Shown: positions 48,489 to 60,721, counted from the stretch's first letter. The stretch is DNA of 64,000 bases from Cokeromyces recurvatus (GCF_025118155.1 NW_026251419.1:248001-312000); one strand, 5' to 3'. Numbers and translations are program-made. The notes: generated by a model from the letters alone, not told the origin.

Positions 48489-49869
48489 ATGATTCCTTCA
48501 ACTGATTCTGAATCAAGTGATTCTGAAAGCGTTTATTACGATTGTGATTTAACCTTTGACTTTAGTCCTTCTTTTCAAGACGTATTTAACAATCTTGTAG
48601 TTGTTATTACAGTAGCTGACGAAGATCAATTGTTAAATAATAAACTTTATTATGGAGCAATAGGCAGATTATTGGCTGACATTGCTTATAATGAAGAAGC
48701 GCAATTACATTTGCAAACTATAGCTGATGAGATTAGAGCTTTACCTATTGAAAAACAAAGACAAGGAACTAATGAGTTTAATGAAATATTTAAAAAATTA
48801 TTGGAGAGCGTAGCTACTGATATTGCTGTAAAGAATAACAGCCAAGTTTTATCTAATCAAAATATTGACGTAAATGGAGTCCATGATAACAATCATGAAT
48901 CTTCCTCTCCAATATATGTTATAATTGATGATGATGATGATGATAAAAATATACCACAGCCAGTAATAAACAGTGGTAACAGTAGACTATTAAAAAACAA
49001 ACAGACAAGATCTTATTCAATTTCACCAGAGGTAATATATATACATATACATACATGTATAACTGGTATTATTTATAGAGAGATTTAAAGTACATTTAAT
49101 TATTTTTAGCTCGAGTGTTTATTATGTGGAGTTAAAATGTATTTAAATAACAAGATTGGTAAATACCCTTTATCTTGCTCTGCATTCCCCATTTATAAGC
49201 CTAATGCACCATTATATTGTCTTGGATGTACCAGGTAAAACAACACGCTATATGTAAAGCCAACCAATGAGATAAGATACTAAAAGAGCTATTATTATCT
49301 AATATGTATATACATATAAACATATATACATTTATATAGACTTCGCAACACAGTCTTTTCTAATGAAGAGTTTGAAATCATGATAAAATGGTTCATCACA
49401 GGAGATATTGACAAGTTTTCTGTACCAGTTGCTTATCCAGATAATGTAATCAAGTTATTTAATCGTAGAGCACTACTTATGAAACAGCGATGCCAATACA
49501 TTGCTGGACCCAAAAATGCCGTAGCAACAGGAAAGGACTTGTTTAACCTATATGCGCGTTCTAATTGTAAATGTGCAGTATCAGGATTAGGTTGTTATAT
49601 ACCTGGCGCAATAGACAATTATAAAAATCATTTGAATCATGTTGACGATGTTAGAAAATATTTAAAGCGTGATTACTATCCCTTTGGGCAGTTACCTTGA
49701 TCATATTATACCAATAGCAACAGATCCCAAAGCTGGAAGAAACTGGAGTATCAATAACATTCAAATCCTTTGTTATGCCCTAAACCAAGTAAAGGGCTGT
49801 CTACCAGATGATGAACTTCGTCGATGGTTTCATATTTTTCGTTCTAACAATATCAGCAAATATAAATAA
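48489..49869 (+). CDS. HNH-like nuclease-fold protein with N-terminal acidic region and zinc ribbon
   Basis: Three exons. Exon 1 (48489 to about 49031) encodes an acidic Ser/Asp-rich start (TDSESSDSESVYYDCDL), a helical segment and a run of Asp. Exon 2 (about 49111-49234) has LECLLCGVKMYLNN and ends LYCLGCTR, together a likely four-Cys zinc site. Exon 3 (from about 49341) contains DLFNLYARSNCKCAVSG, then FGSYLDHIIPIATDPKAGRNWSINNIQILCYALNQVKG, which has the Asp-His, the central Asn and the Asn-x-x-Lys of an HNH endonuclease fold but only part of the usual zinc knuckle. At 49686-49688 a GGG should be GG: as written the frame ends at YPFGQLP, one base less restores YPFGSYLDH. The exons end with intron donors at 49032 and 49235. 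No known family beyond HNH; could be a domesticated nuclease. Confidence 0.65.
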
Positions 49870-50995
49870 GTCTTTATCTTCTTACAAGACTTTACTTTTT
49901 TCATGAATATACATTTATATAATAAAAGAAAATCGCTTAAATATGTAATATTATGCCTTCTTTTAATTGAAAGCTGTATTCATAATTCCTTACAGCTAAA
50001 AACTCTAATTTATTTAATATATATACATATAAACTTAATGTTTACAAGAAGACTTATTCATTATAAAAGACAATTTATATTTATACAGTCTGTCTCAAGA
50101 GACTTTATCATTAAAATATTTGAAAACTATTCCAAAATGGCTTTTGTGTTATAATTTGGCGCGTAGAATAGTTCGCATTTCTTGTCGAATAGCTAATAAG
50201 ATTTTGATTGCAAACATAAGCTACTCCAGCCGCGTAAGATTACTTTCTTTCTTTTTTTTTATTATTATTATGCTTTAATTAGATGCAAACAGTTGGTGTG
50301 TTATGTATTATAGGAAATAAGCTTTAACAGTTTAATAACTCAGCAAAAAAAAAAAAAAAAGTGGATATTCCCTTCCCCTTTAAATCACATGTCATTTAAA
50401 CAATCTTGCTGTAAATATCGTATTAGATGATAACGAAAAAGGCGATAGATATCTTTATGGAACGATATTCGTCATCTTTGTGTATTCATATTTATGTCAA
50501 TTATCGGTGAATTTCGGAAATATCAAGTAAATAAACGGTCATCAGGTTTGCGTTAATTATAAACATAATAACAGCATCTTGACTAGTACAATAAAATCAT
50601 AATACTTGAATATAGCCTTTTTTTTTTTCCTTTTAATAAAGGACTTCAAGCGTATCTAGAATCCTCAAGCATATAATAATTATTACTCTTTTTCAAAAGT
50701 CAGGCAAATGGATAACTCTTAATTATTTGATAAGGTTCAAGTGTCTCTGTGAGAATATTTATCTTCTCCTTATTTAATACTGGTTTCCTTTGTTTATTTA
50801 ATTTGTTAACATCTAAAAGTCGTTTTTGATTGGTATTCTACTCCTTATTTATTCCATAATTTATTATTTAAATAACATGCGCGTCACAAAGATACCTTTT
50901 TTTTTTTTTTCTTCCTTTCTTTCTTTTTATTTTAACATATTGTTAAACATTTAAATAATCTATTTGAATTAACATTTACCACATTCTATTTTATT
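49870..50995. other. 1.1 kb intergenic region
   Basis: AT-rich spacer between two plus-strand genes; no credible gene. Contains A16 (50345-50360) and T runs near 50245, 50620 and 50898, and presumably the SAC3 promoter. Confidence 0.4.
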
Positions 50996-51094
50996 ATGTT
51001 TAACCAAAACCAATCGGTCTTTTCAGGAAGAACCAATATTCCTACACCAACTCATCGTTCAGTATTTGCTGATTACCTTCAACAGCAGCAGCAG

Positions 51095-51129
<35 letters not shown>

Positions 51130-54100
51130 GCAGCAGCAGCAACAGCAACATTCTGCACCAACTCAACAACAAATTAACGCAACAAACTCATTTTATGAAT
51201 ATTTTGGTAGTAGACCTTCTCAGCAATCAGGAAGAGGGAAGATATCAACTTTTAATCGCAATCAACGTAAGCAACATCCAAATGCATCTATTTAACAAAT
51301 AAATCTATCAATAATCGAATTCAAAAATCAATAGTAAATAAGAATGAAAAGAAACCAATTAGCCTTTTAAGACAAGTTTCAGAAGTGACTAAACAAACAA
51401 CAGGAAGACTAGGTCCACGTCGTAAACAAAAACTTTCTGATGTACAAGAAGAAAGCTCTTCTTCAAGCAAAATCTTGCCTGAAATTGTAAAAAGACAACA
51501 ACGCTTTAATCCTATGCAATGATACCATGGAAGAAGCAGTCGCAAATAATAATAGTCATCGTATAACAACAGTAGCTGATCGTGCTGAACGATTTGGAAA
51601 TAATAATTCTCAAATGGCTATCTATCGCAATGTTAGTAATCCTCCTCTCTCCTCCCTCCCTTCCAATACTATTTTTTTTTATCCTCTTAACATAAAATAT
51701 CCAGTGATACAAACGTCGAATAAGGAGCCTAGTGGGAGAGAAAAATCAATATTTTTTTTTATCTTATTTTACTTTAGCTAATTCCAACTATCTCTTTTTT
51801 GTTAGTATAAGAATAGAAGAGTACAGGAAAGAAAACGCGCTATTGAAGAAGGTTTGATTCCAGATCCAGATAAACCTATGCGTTTACAAGATGCTATTGA
51901 TTTTGTTGGTACTTGTACAACTATGTGTCCTGAATTTGAAATGGTTGAACGTGAAATACAAAAGAATATTGATACCTTGGAGATGAATGAACAAGGGAAG
52001 CCTGATCCTAACAAAATTGTTAAAGCTTATAGAAGATCTGCAGCTGGTAATGAACAACCATTACCCTCAGATGTTCGAACACCAGAATGTCTTGTGGTGA
52101 GTTACTATAGTCAAGTTTAATTATTAAACTAGTCTTTGTCTTTTTTTTTTAACATATATGTATATTTATATACATATATAAGTCTACGCTTGATTACTTA
52201 ATCAATAGTATTGTGTCTAATTATCCACTTGAATCATGTCATGCATTTGTACGTGATAGAACAAGATCAATTCGTCAAGATTTTACTTTACAAAATATTC
52301 GAGATAAAACAGCTGTGGAAGTGCATGAAAAAATTGCACGTTTTCATATCTTATGTTTACATGAAATGTGTGAATATGATGAAGCTAAATTTAGTGCCCA
52401 ACAAGAAACTGAGCAATTACGAAAAGGTAAAACAAAATTCTGTCTGATATGAAAGCTTATCTGTTTATTTACCTCTCTCTCATACACACTTTTTTTTTTA
52501 ATATAAAAATACATATATACATATATATGACTATAGTTTTAATCAGTTTGATGGAATTCTATGACGATCTTCGTGAAGAAGGTATTGAAACAGAAAATGA
52601 AGCAGAGTTTCGTGCCTATCATCTCCTAAGCCATATTCGTGATCAAGACATGGCCCGACAAGTACAAACCCTCCCATTATATATCTTTGATCATCCCTAT
52701 ATGAAACGAGCCCTTGAATTTTATGCTCTAGTGCAACGTAATAATGAAATCCTGGAGACTTCATCACGTCGTAATAAACCAGAAAATGTTCCTGCTAGTG
52801 CCAATTTTTATTCTCGATTTTTTAAAATGGTAGCTGATCCTAGTACGCCGTTCTTGATGGCTTGTATGTTAGAGACTCATTTTTCAGAAATCCGTAAAGG
52901 TGCTTTAAAGGCAATGAATGCATCCTATATGTTTAAAGCAGGTGGTGTAAATGCAGACTACATCCGCGGCGTATTAGCATATGATACTTTAGAGCAATTG
53001 TTACATGAAGCCAAGCTATATGGTCTAGTTATGGATATGTCATATGGTGAACCTACTATTATGTTTGGACAAAGACATTATACCGCCAAGGTTCCCGTAT
53101 TCATAGGTAGATACATATACACATATATATATATATATATATATTGATATAGATAGATAGATGAATTCAACTAATAATACCTTTCTTTTTTAGAACCATT
53201 ATCAAATCCTCCCCAAAGGAAATCTAAGCTTTTAGTTGAACCTAAAAAGGGAACCAAAAGTTTTAATGAAATTATCTATGCTGAACATGAAGATACCTTT
53301 ATGTTCAGCGATGATGATGATAACAGTGTTTATGATAATGTTGAAGATGATGATGATGAAATGCTTGAAGATAATCCCCCTATGTCTATTAAATTACCTT
53401 ATAATGTACCTATTACTTTGCCTGTTAGCTCATCTAGCAGCCACCCTCTTATTCCACCCGTGAGTGCACCTATTGATAAGCCTCATAAGCATTCAGTCGT
53501 GTTACCTATTATACCACCTATACTTGCCTCTAAAAATTCAGCGGTAGACTATATAGAAGGACAGATATATACAAAAGACCAACTTGCTGATATTCGGGAA
53601 AGAGCAGCAGCAGCAGCAGCAGCAGCAGCTAAAGAAAGAGAACTCTTGATACAACTTGCCAAGAAACGAGAAGAGCAAATACGAGTGAAAAAACAACAAC
53701 AAGAAGAATTACAAAAGAAGAAGAGCGTAAAAGAGCAGAAAGACAATTAGCTGAAGAAGAAGCGCGTCGACAGAGAGCCCTTGAAGAACAAGCACGATTA
53801 GAAGAAACAAGCCAGATTGGAAGAACAAGCACGTTTTGAAGCTCAACGACTTGAAGAACAAAAGATTGAAGAGATGAGAAAGCAAGTCATTATCTCACAA
53901 ATCAGCCGTCGCTATTTAAATGATTTAATCGATACCTTTGTAGAGAAAACAGCTAAAGAACGCGTTAGAAAGGTCTTGAAAGCGAATCAAACTATCAAGC
54001 AACGTACAGTTCCATGGATTCAACGTGCTCGTGGTCGAATTGAAAAGCGAACCCAAGCAGCAGTTGCTAAAGTCAAAAAGTGGCGATTTGATCGTGTCTT

Positions 54101-55046
54101 GTCCTTTTGCAATCCATATTCTATTATGGCCAATGTGTTGAAACCATTACCTGAGCATTTTTCAGGTGAAGGAGTCCATAGACGTGCCAAACAGAGTTTA
54201 GAAGCGGAGAAACGTGTTTTAGATGAATATAATCTTAAGGTAAAACAAACATATATGTAAGTTAATTTTTTTTTATTTATTTACTTATTGTGAAATAGAG
54301 TAATCATGAAGAACAACATGATCTTGTATGGAAAACAGAAAACTTTGCATTAAATATATACCCCGTGTGAGAGACAAGATTGTAGCTCAACAAAACCAAA
54401 ATCCTACTACAGAAAAGCCCATGTATCAACTGTTAATACACACAGAAGATCAAGAATTAGAATCATCTAATTGGTTCAAACACAAGTTTGGATTAGATGA
54501 GAGTTTTCAAGACGAGTAGAACGTTATGCTGGATTTGATATAACCAGTCGTATGATTACACCTGAGACAGACTTACCATCACAGTGGGTGAGTCAAACAG
54601 GAGGTGTTATCTTCTCATTACCTGAATATACTACCAACATAACTGAAGAGCAAAAGTAAAATGTTAAAAATATATACACATATTATTATACGTTTTATTT
54701 TTAACCTTTTATTATTAATTTTAGAGAGGAATATTGGGAGAAATGTAGACAACGTATGAAAGATTTAACAGATAAATTACAAGCAATAGAACCAGAAATT
54801 TGTATACCTTTTGTTTTTACTTTTTTCCCATCACCTCAGTTATTAGAAGATATATCAAGGGTAATTAAGAAAAAAAAATATTTTACTTAGTACTTGGTAT
54901 TTATTTCTAAACTTTAATAGATACCAGAAAAGCTGCACCTTCCAGCTCATGAAGCAATTAAAGATTATCATATCTTGTTAATGAATCCAAAAACGATCCC
55001 CACACGTATAATTGAAGAAGTCAACTGGCTTAGCTCTTCATTTTAA
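50996..55046 (+). CDS. SAC3/GANP family protein, TREX-2 mRNA export scaffold
   Basis: Scaffold of the TREX-2 complex, which couples transcription to mRNA export at nuclear pores. The N-terminus has a polyglutamine tract (about 51078-51157) in a low-complexity region. The SAC3 domain follows in several exons: FVGTCTTMCPEFEMVEREIQ, LPSDVRTPECL, STLDYLINSIV, CHAFVRDRTRSIRQDFTLQN, LMEFYDDLREEG, EAEFRAYHLLSHIRDQDMARQ and FLMACMLETHFSEIRKGALKAMN with YGLVMDMSYGEPTIMFGQRHY. Then an acidic stretch, a long charged coiled coil (RERAAAAAAAAAKERELL) and a GANP-like C-terminal region (VWKTENFALNIYPRVRDKIV, EYWEKCRQRMKDLTDKLQAI), stop at 55044-55046. Frame breaks at about 51295, 51525, 53745, 53805 and 54517. 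Total about 1,150 aa. Confidence 0.87.
51078..51157 (+). repeat. CAG/CAA repeat (polyglutamine)
   Basis: About 26 nearly continuous CAG, CAA and CAT codons in the first exon of SAC3, encoding polyglutamine with two His interruptions. Confidence 0.85.
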
Positions 55047-55254
55047 TTGCAAGCCATTTAAATATTATATGTTAAATATTTTTATATCTTTATATATATA
55101 TTATTTGTAAATAAGAAGAAGAAGTAATAATAATAAAAAGAAAAATGTATATTTTTCTTTTGTTTTAATAGAAACAATGTCAATTGTAAGCCTGTTTGTT
55201 ATTAAGCAAAACTAATTCTGTATGAAAAAAAAAAAAAAGCTATGCATGCATGGC

Positions 55255-56352
55255 TTAATACCCCCTATTTAATCTCTCATCTTTTTTGCTTTTGCTTTTA
55301 ACATGTTTGAGTCTACTCTCAAGCAGTTTACTATTGAATTCCATCCAAGCCTTTATATAACAGCTTATATCTAATGTCCTTTCTTCTTCTTCTTCGTGCC
55401 TGAATCTTTCTGATCGCAAGTGTTTATTCTTATTCGATTTTTTTATTGTTGTCTTTCGATTCTCTTGTAATTTTAATTTAATTGGAAGAAAGCGTTCATC
55501 AACAGTAGGTTCTTCTTTATCTTGTATAGTGAAATGCCTTCCTTGAATAGAATATGGGTGTTCTTCTTCATTTAATAGACAACTAGGATCTATTACTGCA
55601 CCATAATCTGCTTTCTTACCCTTGTTATGGATTTTTATAACTGCTTTAGTCTCTTGTGATGATGAAATAAGGTCACTAGATTCTTTATACACTTTATTCT
55701 TTCCTGTTCCCATTATCTTAAAATGGGCTATCAGTTCTCTTAGGTCCTGCTTTGATCGTCTCTTATTCAATTCAACATATTTTGATTCCTTTTTAGTTTC
55801 CTTGTTTTCAAATGATAAAGTGATCAGGCCAGTTTCCGAAATAGCTGCTCTTTCTTCCTCCTTTTCATCAGGTACCATATATCCTATAATAATATATGCA
55901 ATACATATATATTTGATCGAATTCTTTCTTTCTTGTTCTATGCATGCAATAAAATAAAATAAAATACCTTTTTGACCTCCAGGCTTCTCTATCACTTTTA
56001 CTTTTGAATCATATACTTGCTTATTTTCTATGATAGGGACTTTGAGTAAACCAATAATAGGTGTTTTAATCTTTATGGAGGGGAAATCCCACAGGTCAGA
56101 GACAAGTTTCATGATAGTTTGTATATCAGGATCATGATTCATTTCTTGAAACCATCTTGGTCCATGCAAAGGATGTCTCTCTAAATGAATGATATAGTCC
56201 AAGCAAGTACTGTATCGTGATCTAACTTTGATATATTTTACAAGCCTATCCTTCATTATCGGGAAGGGCTCCCCTAACCATTGTTCATTTGCAAATCTTT
56301 CATAGGCTTTGCATTGTTCTGATATCTCTTCTTTTATCATAATGGATGCCAT
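55255..56352 (-). CDS. Hypothetical basic protein, two exons
   Basis: ATG at 56352 (MASIMIKEEISEQCKAYERFA). Exon 1 has a compact, possibly folded part: LVKYIKVRSRYSTCLDYIIHLERHPLHGPRWFQEM and PDIQTIMKLVSDLWDF. An intron of about 81 nt (55963-55883) divides into three, lacks a stop and is T-rich; without it the text joins KPGGQKG to YMVPDEKEEERAA. Exon 2 is charged and Lys/Glu-rich (RSKQDLRELIAHFKIMGTGKNK, ADYGAVIDPSCLLNEEEHPYS) and ends in a basic tail (RLKHVKSKSKKDERLNRGY). No domain recognised, no membrane span. About 338 aa when spliced. It converges with SAC3, 208 bp away. The long stop-free frame supports a real gene, possibly a nuclear protein by composition. Confidence 0.55.
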   Translation of the reverse strand: MASIMIKEEISEQCKAYERFANEQWLGEPFPIMKDRLVKYIKVRSRYSTCLDYIIHLERHPLHGPRWFQEMNHDPDIQTIMKLVSDLWDFPSIKIKTPIIGLLKVPIIENKQVYDSKVKVIEKPGGQKGILFYFIACIEQERKNSIKYICIAYIIIGYMVPDEKEEERAAISETGLITLSFENKETKKESKYVELNKRRSKQDLRELIAHFKIMGTGKNKVYKESSDLISSSQETKAVIKIHNKGKKADYGAVIDPSCLLNEEEHPYSIQGRHFTIQDKEEPTVDERFLPIKLKLQENRKTTIKKSNKNKHLRSERFRHEEEEERTLDISCYIKAWMEFNSKLLESRLKHVKSKSKKDERLNRGY

Positions 56353-57038
56353 TAATTTGTAATAGAAATATAAATATAAGAAAAAAAAAAGGGTAAAAAT
56401 AAAATTTGACAGTTGTCAATAAATATAACGCGCATTTTTTTTTTTTAAAAAAAAAAGGGGGGGAGGCAAGTATGTTATCTTTGATTTCTTTGGGGCCAAT
56501 ATATTGAATACATGGTCGCCTTATAAAATCAATCCTAGTGGGCTTCAAGGATATTGGTCACTCTAAATATTCAATCCTAGTGATTCCTCTGGATATTGTC
56601 CATCCTAAATATTCGATTATGACTTTTTTCTTCATAATGGTCTCCTCTAAACTCTGACTACTCTATATATTTAATCTTGACTCTTTTCTTTATAATGGCC
56701 TCCTCTAAACTTTAGCTACTTTAAACATTCTTTCATACATTCTTTTTGACTCTGGTTAATAGAAATAAATCAATCTGCTTCCCTTTAAAAAACTGAATTT
56801 TGTTATCTCTACAGCCATATTAAAAAAAAATAACGCGTAATAGTCAAGCTCTACAATCAAGTTTGTACTGAAATAATAGTACACTAAACGGTTCAACTAT
56901 ATTTCTTACTCTCATAAATGTGTATAAATAAATAAATAAATGGATGGATGGATTCCTTTAATAAATAAAAATATTCTTGATTTTAAAAATTTGTATAAAT
57001 ATGTAGAAGCTCATCTAACTATAAGAGAAAGGGTCTTC

Positions 57039-57083
<45 letters not shown>

Positions 57084-57982
57084 AACAGCTATTTCAGATC
57101 TTGTGAATTTTTCTCTGAATTAACTAAGAAGTTAGCATATTTTCCTACAAAATACATTAAAAAATAACTTGGTATCCGATGTTGTCTTCATAAAGTTAAC
57201 ATATTTCATTTTCATTATCCCATTAATGCTCATCATAAAATCATTTATTCTTCTAATTTCCTCAACTAAATATTCCATAATGATCTTGTAAAAATGAATA
57301 TTTTGTAGTATGTCAGCTAAATCAGTCTTAAACTCTAGTAATGATCTTTATTTTTGTTCAAATAATAATTCAGCCAGAAAAGGCTTTTGATTCGTTTTTT
57401 TTTTTTCATCTTATTACTGACATAGTATCCACAATAAAGATAGATCATCTATCTTACCTGCATAATCCTAAACATTCTGATTGCTCGATGTATATAACAA
57501 AATGTTTATTCTCAAATATCATACAATTGAAGTCTATTTGAAGCTAATATAATTGCATTTGTATTCCCTATACACATTTATACCTATTTTTTGTATTACT
57601 TGTATTTTCCATGCTCAGCCATTGGAATGGAAGGCTGCTAACACAGTCCTTGGAGGATTCATATTCTGAAGTCGGTATATATTTAAACTAATTATTATTA
57701 TTATTTGTTAAAGCCTTTAGATGAGTGAAATGAATAGATGAAGAACATCTTAAAATAACAAATAATTTATGGGCAGTGACTAGAAATTTCTGCCCTGAAT
57801 ATTTCTCTTCAAGATGAAAATTGCTCCCAATTAAATAAGACTTAACAGGAGAATATATAGTTAACCTAAACAACGTTATCTTCCAATTTTTAATATTCGA
57901 GGTAATTTTAAACTATAAAAAATAAAAGAATTTACGATTACTTTTATTCCAGTTGTAAACAAAGGCGATATTATCAATATAG
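56353..57982. other. 1.6 kb intergenic region with decayed repeats
   Basis: No credible gene. Contains the degenerate tandem repeat listed separately, an A40 run (57042-57081), a C/G-rich patch near 56457-56464, and AT-rich sequence flanking the transposase relic on its 3' side. Confidence 0.5.
56535..56735. repeat. Degenerate tandem repeat, four diverged units
   Basis: Four successive 45-60 bp units share the pattern of ATATTGG or ATAATGG, then TC-CTCTAAA or ATCCTAAA, then an ATATTCAATCCTAG-like segment: units start near 56549, 56587, 56630 and 56686. The last two are closest to each other (CATAATGGTCTCCTCTAAAC versus TATAATGGCCTCCTCTAAAC). Confidence 0.6.
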
Positions 57983-58330
57983 TCAGTTAGTTAATGCATA
58001 TTTTTTTTTTGTGACCAAGATGCTGTCCTTTTCATGTGTGATGTGGAATGCCGCTTCATCGATGAAGAAGCAGTTGCTCTCAAAATCTGGATCAGTCTCT
58101 GACCATTTAACTACCCATTCGTGTCTTCTTCTGGATCTTTTCAAGTGGGGGGGGAGAGGAGTTTCTTTTCTGTAGAATAAAAAAGTATGCTTTTTTTTCA
58201 GTGATAGAATGCAATCTTCTGTCATAAACTTATGAACAGTTGCCCGAAAAAAAAAAAACTTTCAGACCATCAAGCCATCAAAATGCTTGATCTACTGTTG
58301 TGGAGGGATTGTGATCAAATGTCTGCACAA
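57983..58330 (-). pseudogene. Tc1/mariner-IS630-type transposase fragment
   Basis: Relic of a DDE transposase of the Tc1/mariner superfamily. Read on the minus strand it begins with a broken HNPSTTVDQAF (about 58316-58284), typical of the N-terminal region before the helix-turn-helix end. After an A-tract break come RATVHKFMTEDCILSLKKKH, RRRHEWVVKWSETDPDFESN and CFFIDEAAFHI, where the Asp of FIDEA is the first catalytic acid. The remaining catalytic Asp and Asp/Glu region is missing, so the copy is truncated as well as frame-broken. No terminal inverted repeats were found around it. Confidence 0.7.
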
Positions 58331-58818
58331 GTTACTCCTTGTGATTTTTTTTTATTATTATTCAACCATTTCTGTCTTCCTGCTTTTATTCATCATCATT
58401 CCTCTCTTTCTCCTTATCCTCAAGAGACTTTTGTATTCTCAAGCTGATCCTTTCTGGAGCCAATTGTATACGCTGTCTTGCATGGGGAAGGATATTTGCT
58501 AATTTTAGTAACCTTTTCCTACAGTTAACCCTTTTCTCATAAACGTGAAAAAAAAAATGTGCTAGGAAAGCTTTTAATTAATATTGTTTGCTAAATCTAA
58601 TTATGGAAAATAAAATTGTGCTATAAAAAAGAAAAAGCGTGCCATGTGATTTAAGAAAGAGTGTATTAGAATCTCAGATATTATTTAATTTATTACATAT
58701 TTATTAGAAAAGAGGCGTGCTTTATAATTGTATAAGGTAATTAAAAAAAAAAAAAGGGGTGGGGAGAGGGAAAGGGAAACAAATCAGAAAAAAGGAGAGA
58801 GATTATTTCATAACCTAT
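58331..58818. other. Short intergenic region
   Basis: Between the transposase relic and the GDP-mannose pyrophosphorylase stop. The plus-strand open frames here are antisense to the relic and were not called. A GA-rich patch (about 58755-58801) precedes the stop of the next gene. Confidence 0.4.
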
Positions 58819-60215
58819 TTACATGATAATTTGTGGTTCAGTAATATTTGAAGAAATAGACTTGTGAGGTAAAATAGATCCACCATTAACATAGATCTCA
58901 TCACCAATAGAAACATCGTCACCAAGTACAGAACAACCTTCTAATCGTGACCATCGTCCGACAGAGGAATGCCAGCCTACAATGCTAGATTGAACCCACG
59001 CATAATCTTTGACTTTTGCACCTTCTAGAATAACACAACGTTGTAAACGAACACCATCACCAATTACGACATTTGGACCAATCACAACGTTAGGGCCTAT
59101 ACGACAATCTTTTCCAATTTTAGCGGTTGGATGAACCATCACATTACCCTTATAGACATAATCGTGATTAGGATTTGCAAGTTCTTGTGGTTTGTGTTTT
59201 GTGAGGTGAGATAAATAAAGACAAGTGCCTGTCAAATAATCTTTAGGTTGTCCTACATCCATCCAAAAACCTTCCAAATCAAAAGTATGTAATTGTTCAT
59301 CACGAGCAATACCAGGGAAGATTTCTTTTTCAATTGAAGTAGGTTTCAACTAGAACGAATAATAATAATAAAAAAAAAGTTAAATTTCAACCTGGGTTTT
59401 TTTTTTTTGTTTTAATGTAATCTAATGTATATAAATGGGTCACTTACTTCAATACGATTTAATACGGAAGGATTAAAAAGATAAATACCAGCATTAATCT
59501 TGTTACTAATAAAGGTTTGAGGTTTTTCAACAAAACGCTCTATCTTTGTTGAATTTGGATGATTAACAACCACACCATATTTAGAAGGATCATCTACTTT
59601 TGTAACCTAAATTAAGATGGACGCATTTAATAAAACAATACAATTTGCATTTAAAGAAAAAAAAGTACTTACAATAATGGTGCCTTCATCACCATGTGAT
59701 TTATGAAAGTCTCTTATCTGTTCAAAAGGATAATTACAAATGACATCACTATTTAATACGAAAAAGGGGGAATCATCCTTTGCAAGAATGTCACGAGCCA
59801 AAGCTAGTGGACCAGCTGTACCCAAAGGTTCTGTTTCAACAGAAAAAGTAATTGTGACTCCATATTCTTTTTCATATTCTTTCAAGGCAGCTACCATAAT
59901 TTCAGGTCTATAATTTACAGCCAAGACGATATCCGTAACACCAGCCTAAATAATAATTAATTAAGATTAGATAAAAAAGGAAAAGGAGATTTTTTTTATA
60001 TGTAATAATACCATACCTTGGCCAAGTTTTCAATTTGATGAAGAATCATAGGCTTATTAGCAAACTCAACAAGAGGTTTAGGAAGAGTCAAAGTAAGAGG
60101 TCTAAGACGTGTACCAAAGCCTTAATAAATAAAATAAAAGAGTCAATGAGAATAACAAGAGAGAAATGAAAAGAAATCATTTCAATTTACCACCAACAAG
60201 AATAAGTGCCTTCAT
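58819..60215 (-). CDS. Mannose-1-phosphate guanylyltransferase (GDP-mannose pyrophosphorylase)
   Basis: Makes GDP-mannose from mannose-1-phosphate and GTP, the donor for N- and O-glycosylation, GPI anchors and cell-wall mannan; acts in the cytosol. Five exons: ATG at 60215 with MKALILVGG, spliced to [23 protein letters not shown] (the nucleotidyltransferase signature [11 protein letters not shown] with PKP), then [31 protein letters not shown] and [14 protein letters not shown] (metal-binding Asp in NSD). Then [31 protein letters not shown] and [14 protein letters not shown]. The C-terminal left-handed beta-helix shows hexapeptides ([20 protein letters not shown]) and ends [23 protein letters not shown]. 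Introns near 60190-60121, 60017-59945, 59669-59607 and 59447-59350. All junctions are in frame; about 363 aa, the usual length. No frame break. Confidence 0.95.
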
Positions 60216-60687
60216 AATTTATGAATTGAACAAAAAAGCGGATTGAAAAGAAAAGAAATAAAATAAAATGAAAAAAAAAAAAAAAAAGAAAAAGAGAGGA
60301 AGATAAGTAATTGTAGATAAAATAAATAATTCGATTACAGCAGCAAAAGATATAATAACTTTCAACATGATTTCTCTAGTGAAAATTGAAATTCAGATAA
60401 TAATTGTAAATGTGATTTGACATCAAAGAGGAAAAATTGTCGTGTTGTTACGGCGGTAAATGGATTGAACTTGAAATAAAAGGTTTAAGGATATTTTATT
60501 CTAAAAGAACTCTAACCCGTCATAATGAATAGAAAGTAAAAGTTCCACTACTTGTTTATTCTTCTTTAAAGTAGGGTCTATTCTATATTCTTTTTTATCT
60601 TTATGAATAGTAAAGAACGACGATATATCACTTACTTTAATAATAACTTGATTAGTTATGCTAAAATTGAAAGAAGAGAGTCATGCT

Positions 60688-60721
<34 letters not shown>

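Noticed and set aside
52543..52767. Minus-strand open frame in the SAC3 region
   Set aside because: Antisense to the well-conserved SAC3 domain.
57042..57081. A40 run as a second poly(A) insertion with duplication
   Set aside because: Only ATT(A) is shared between its flanks, too short to separate from chance in AT-rich DNA.
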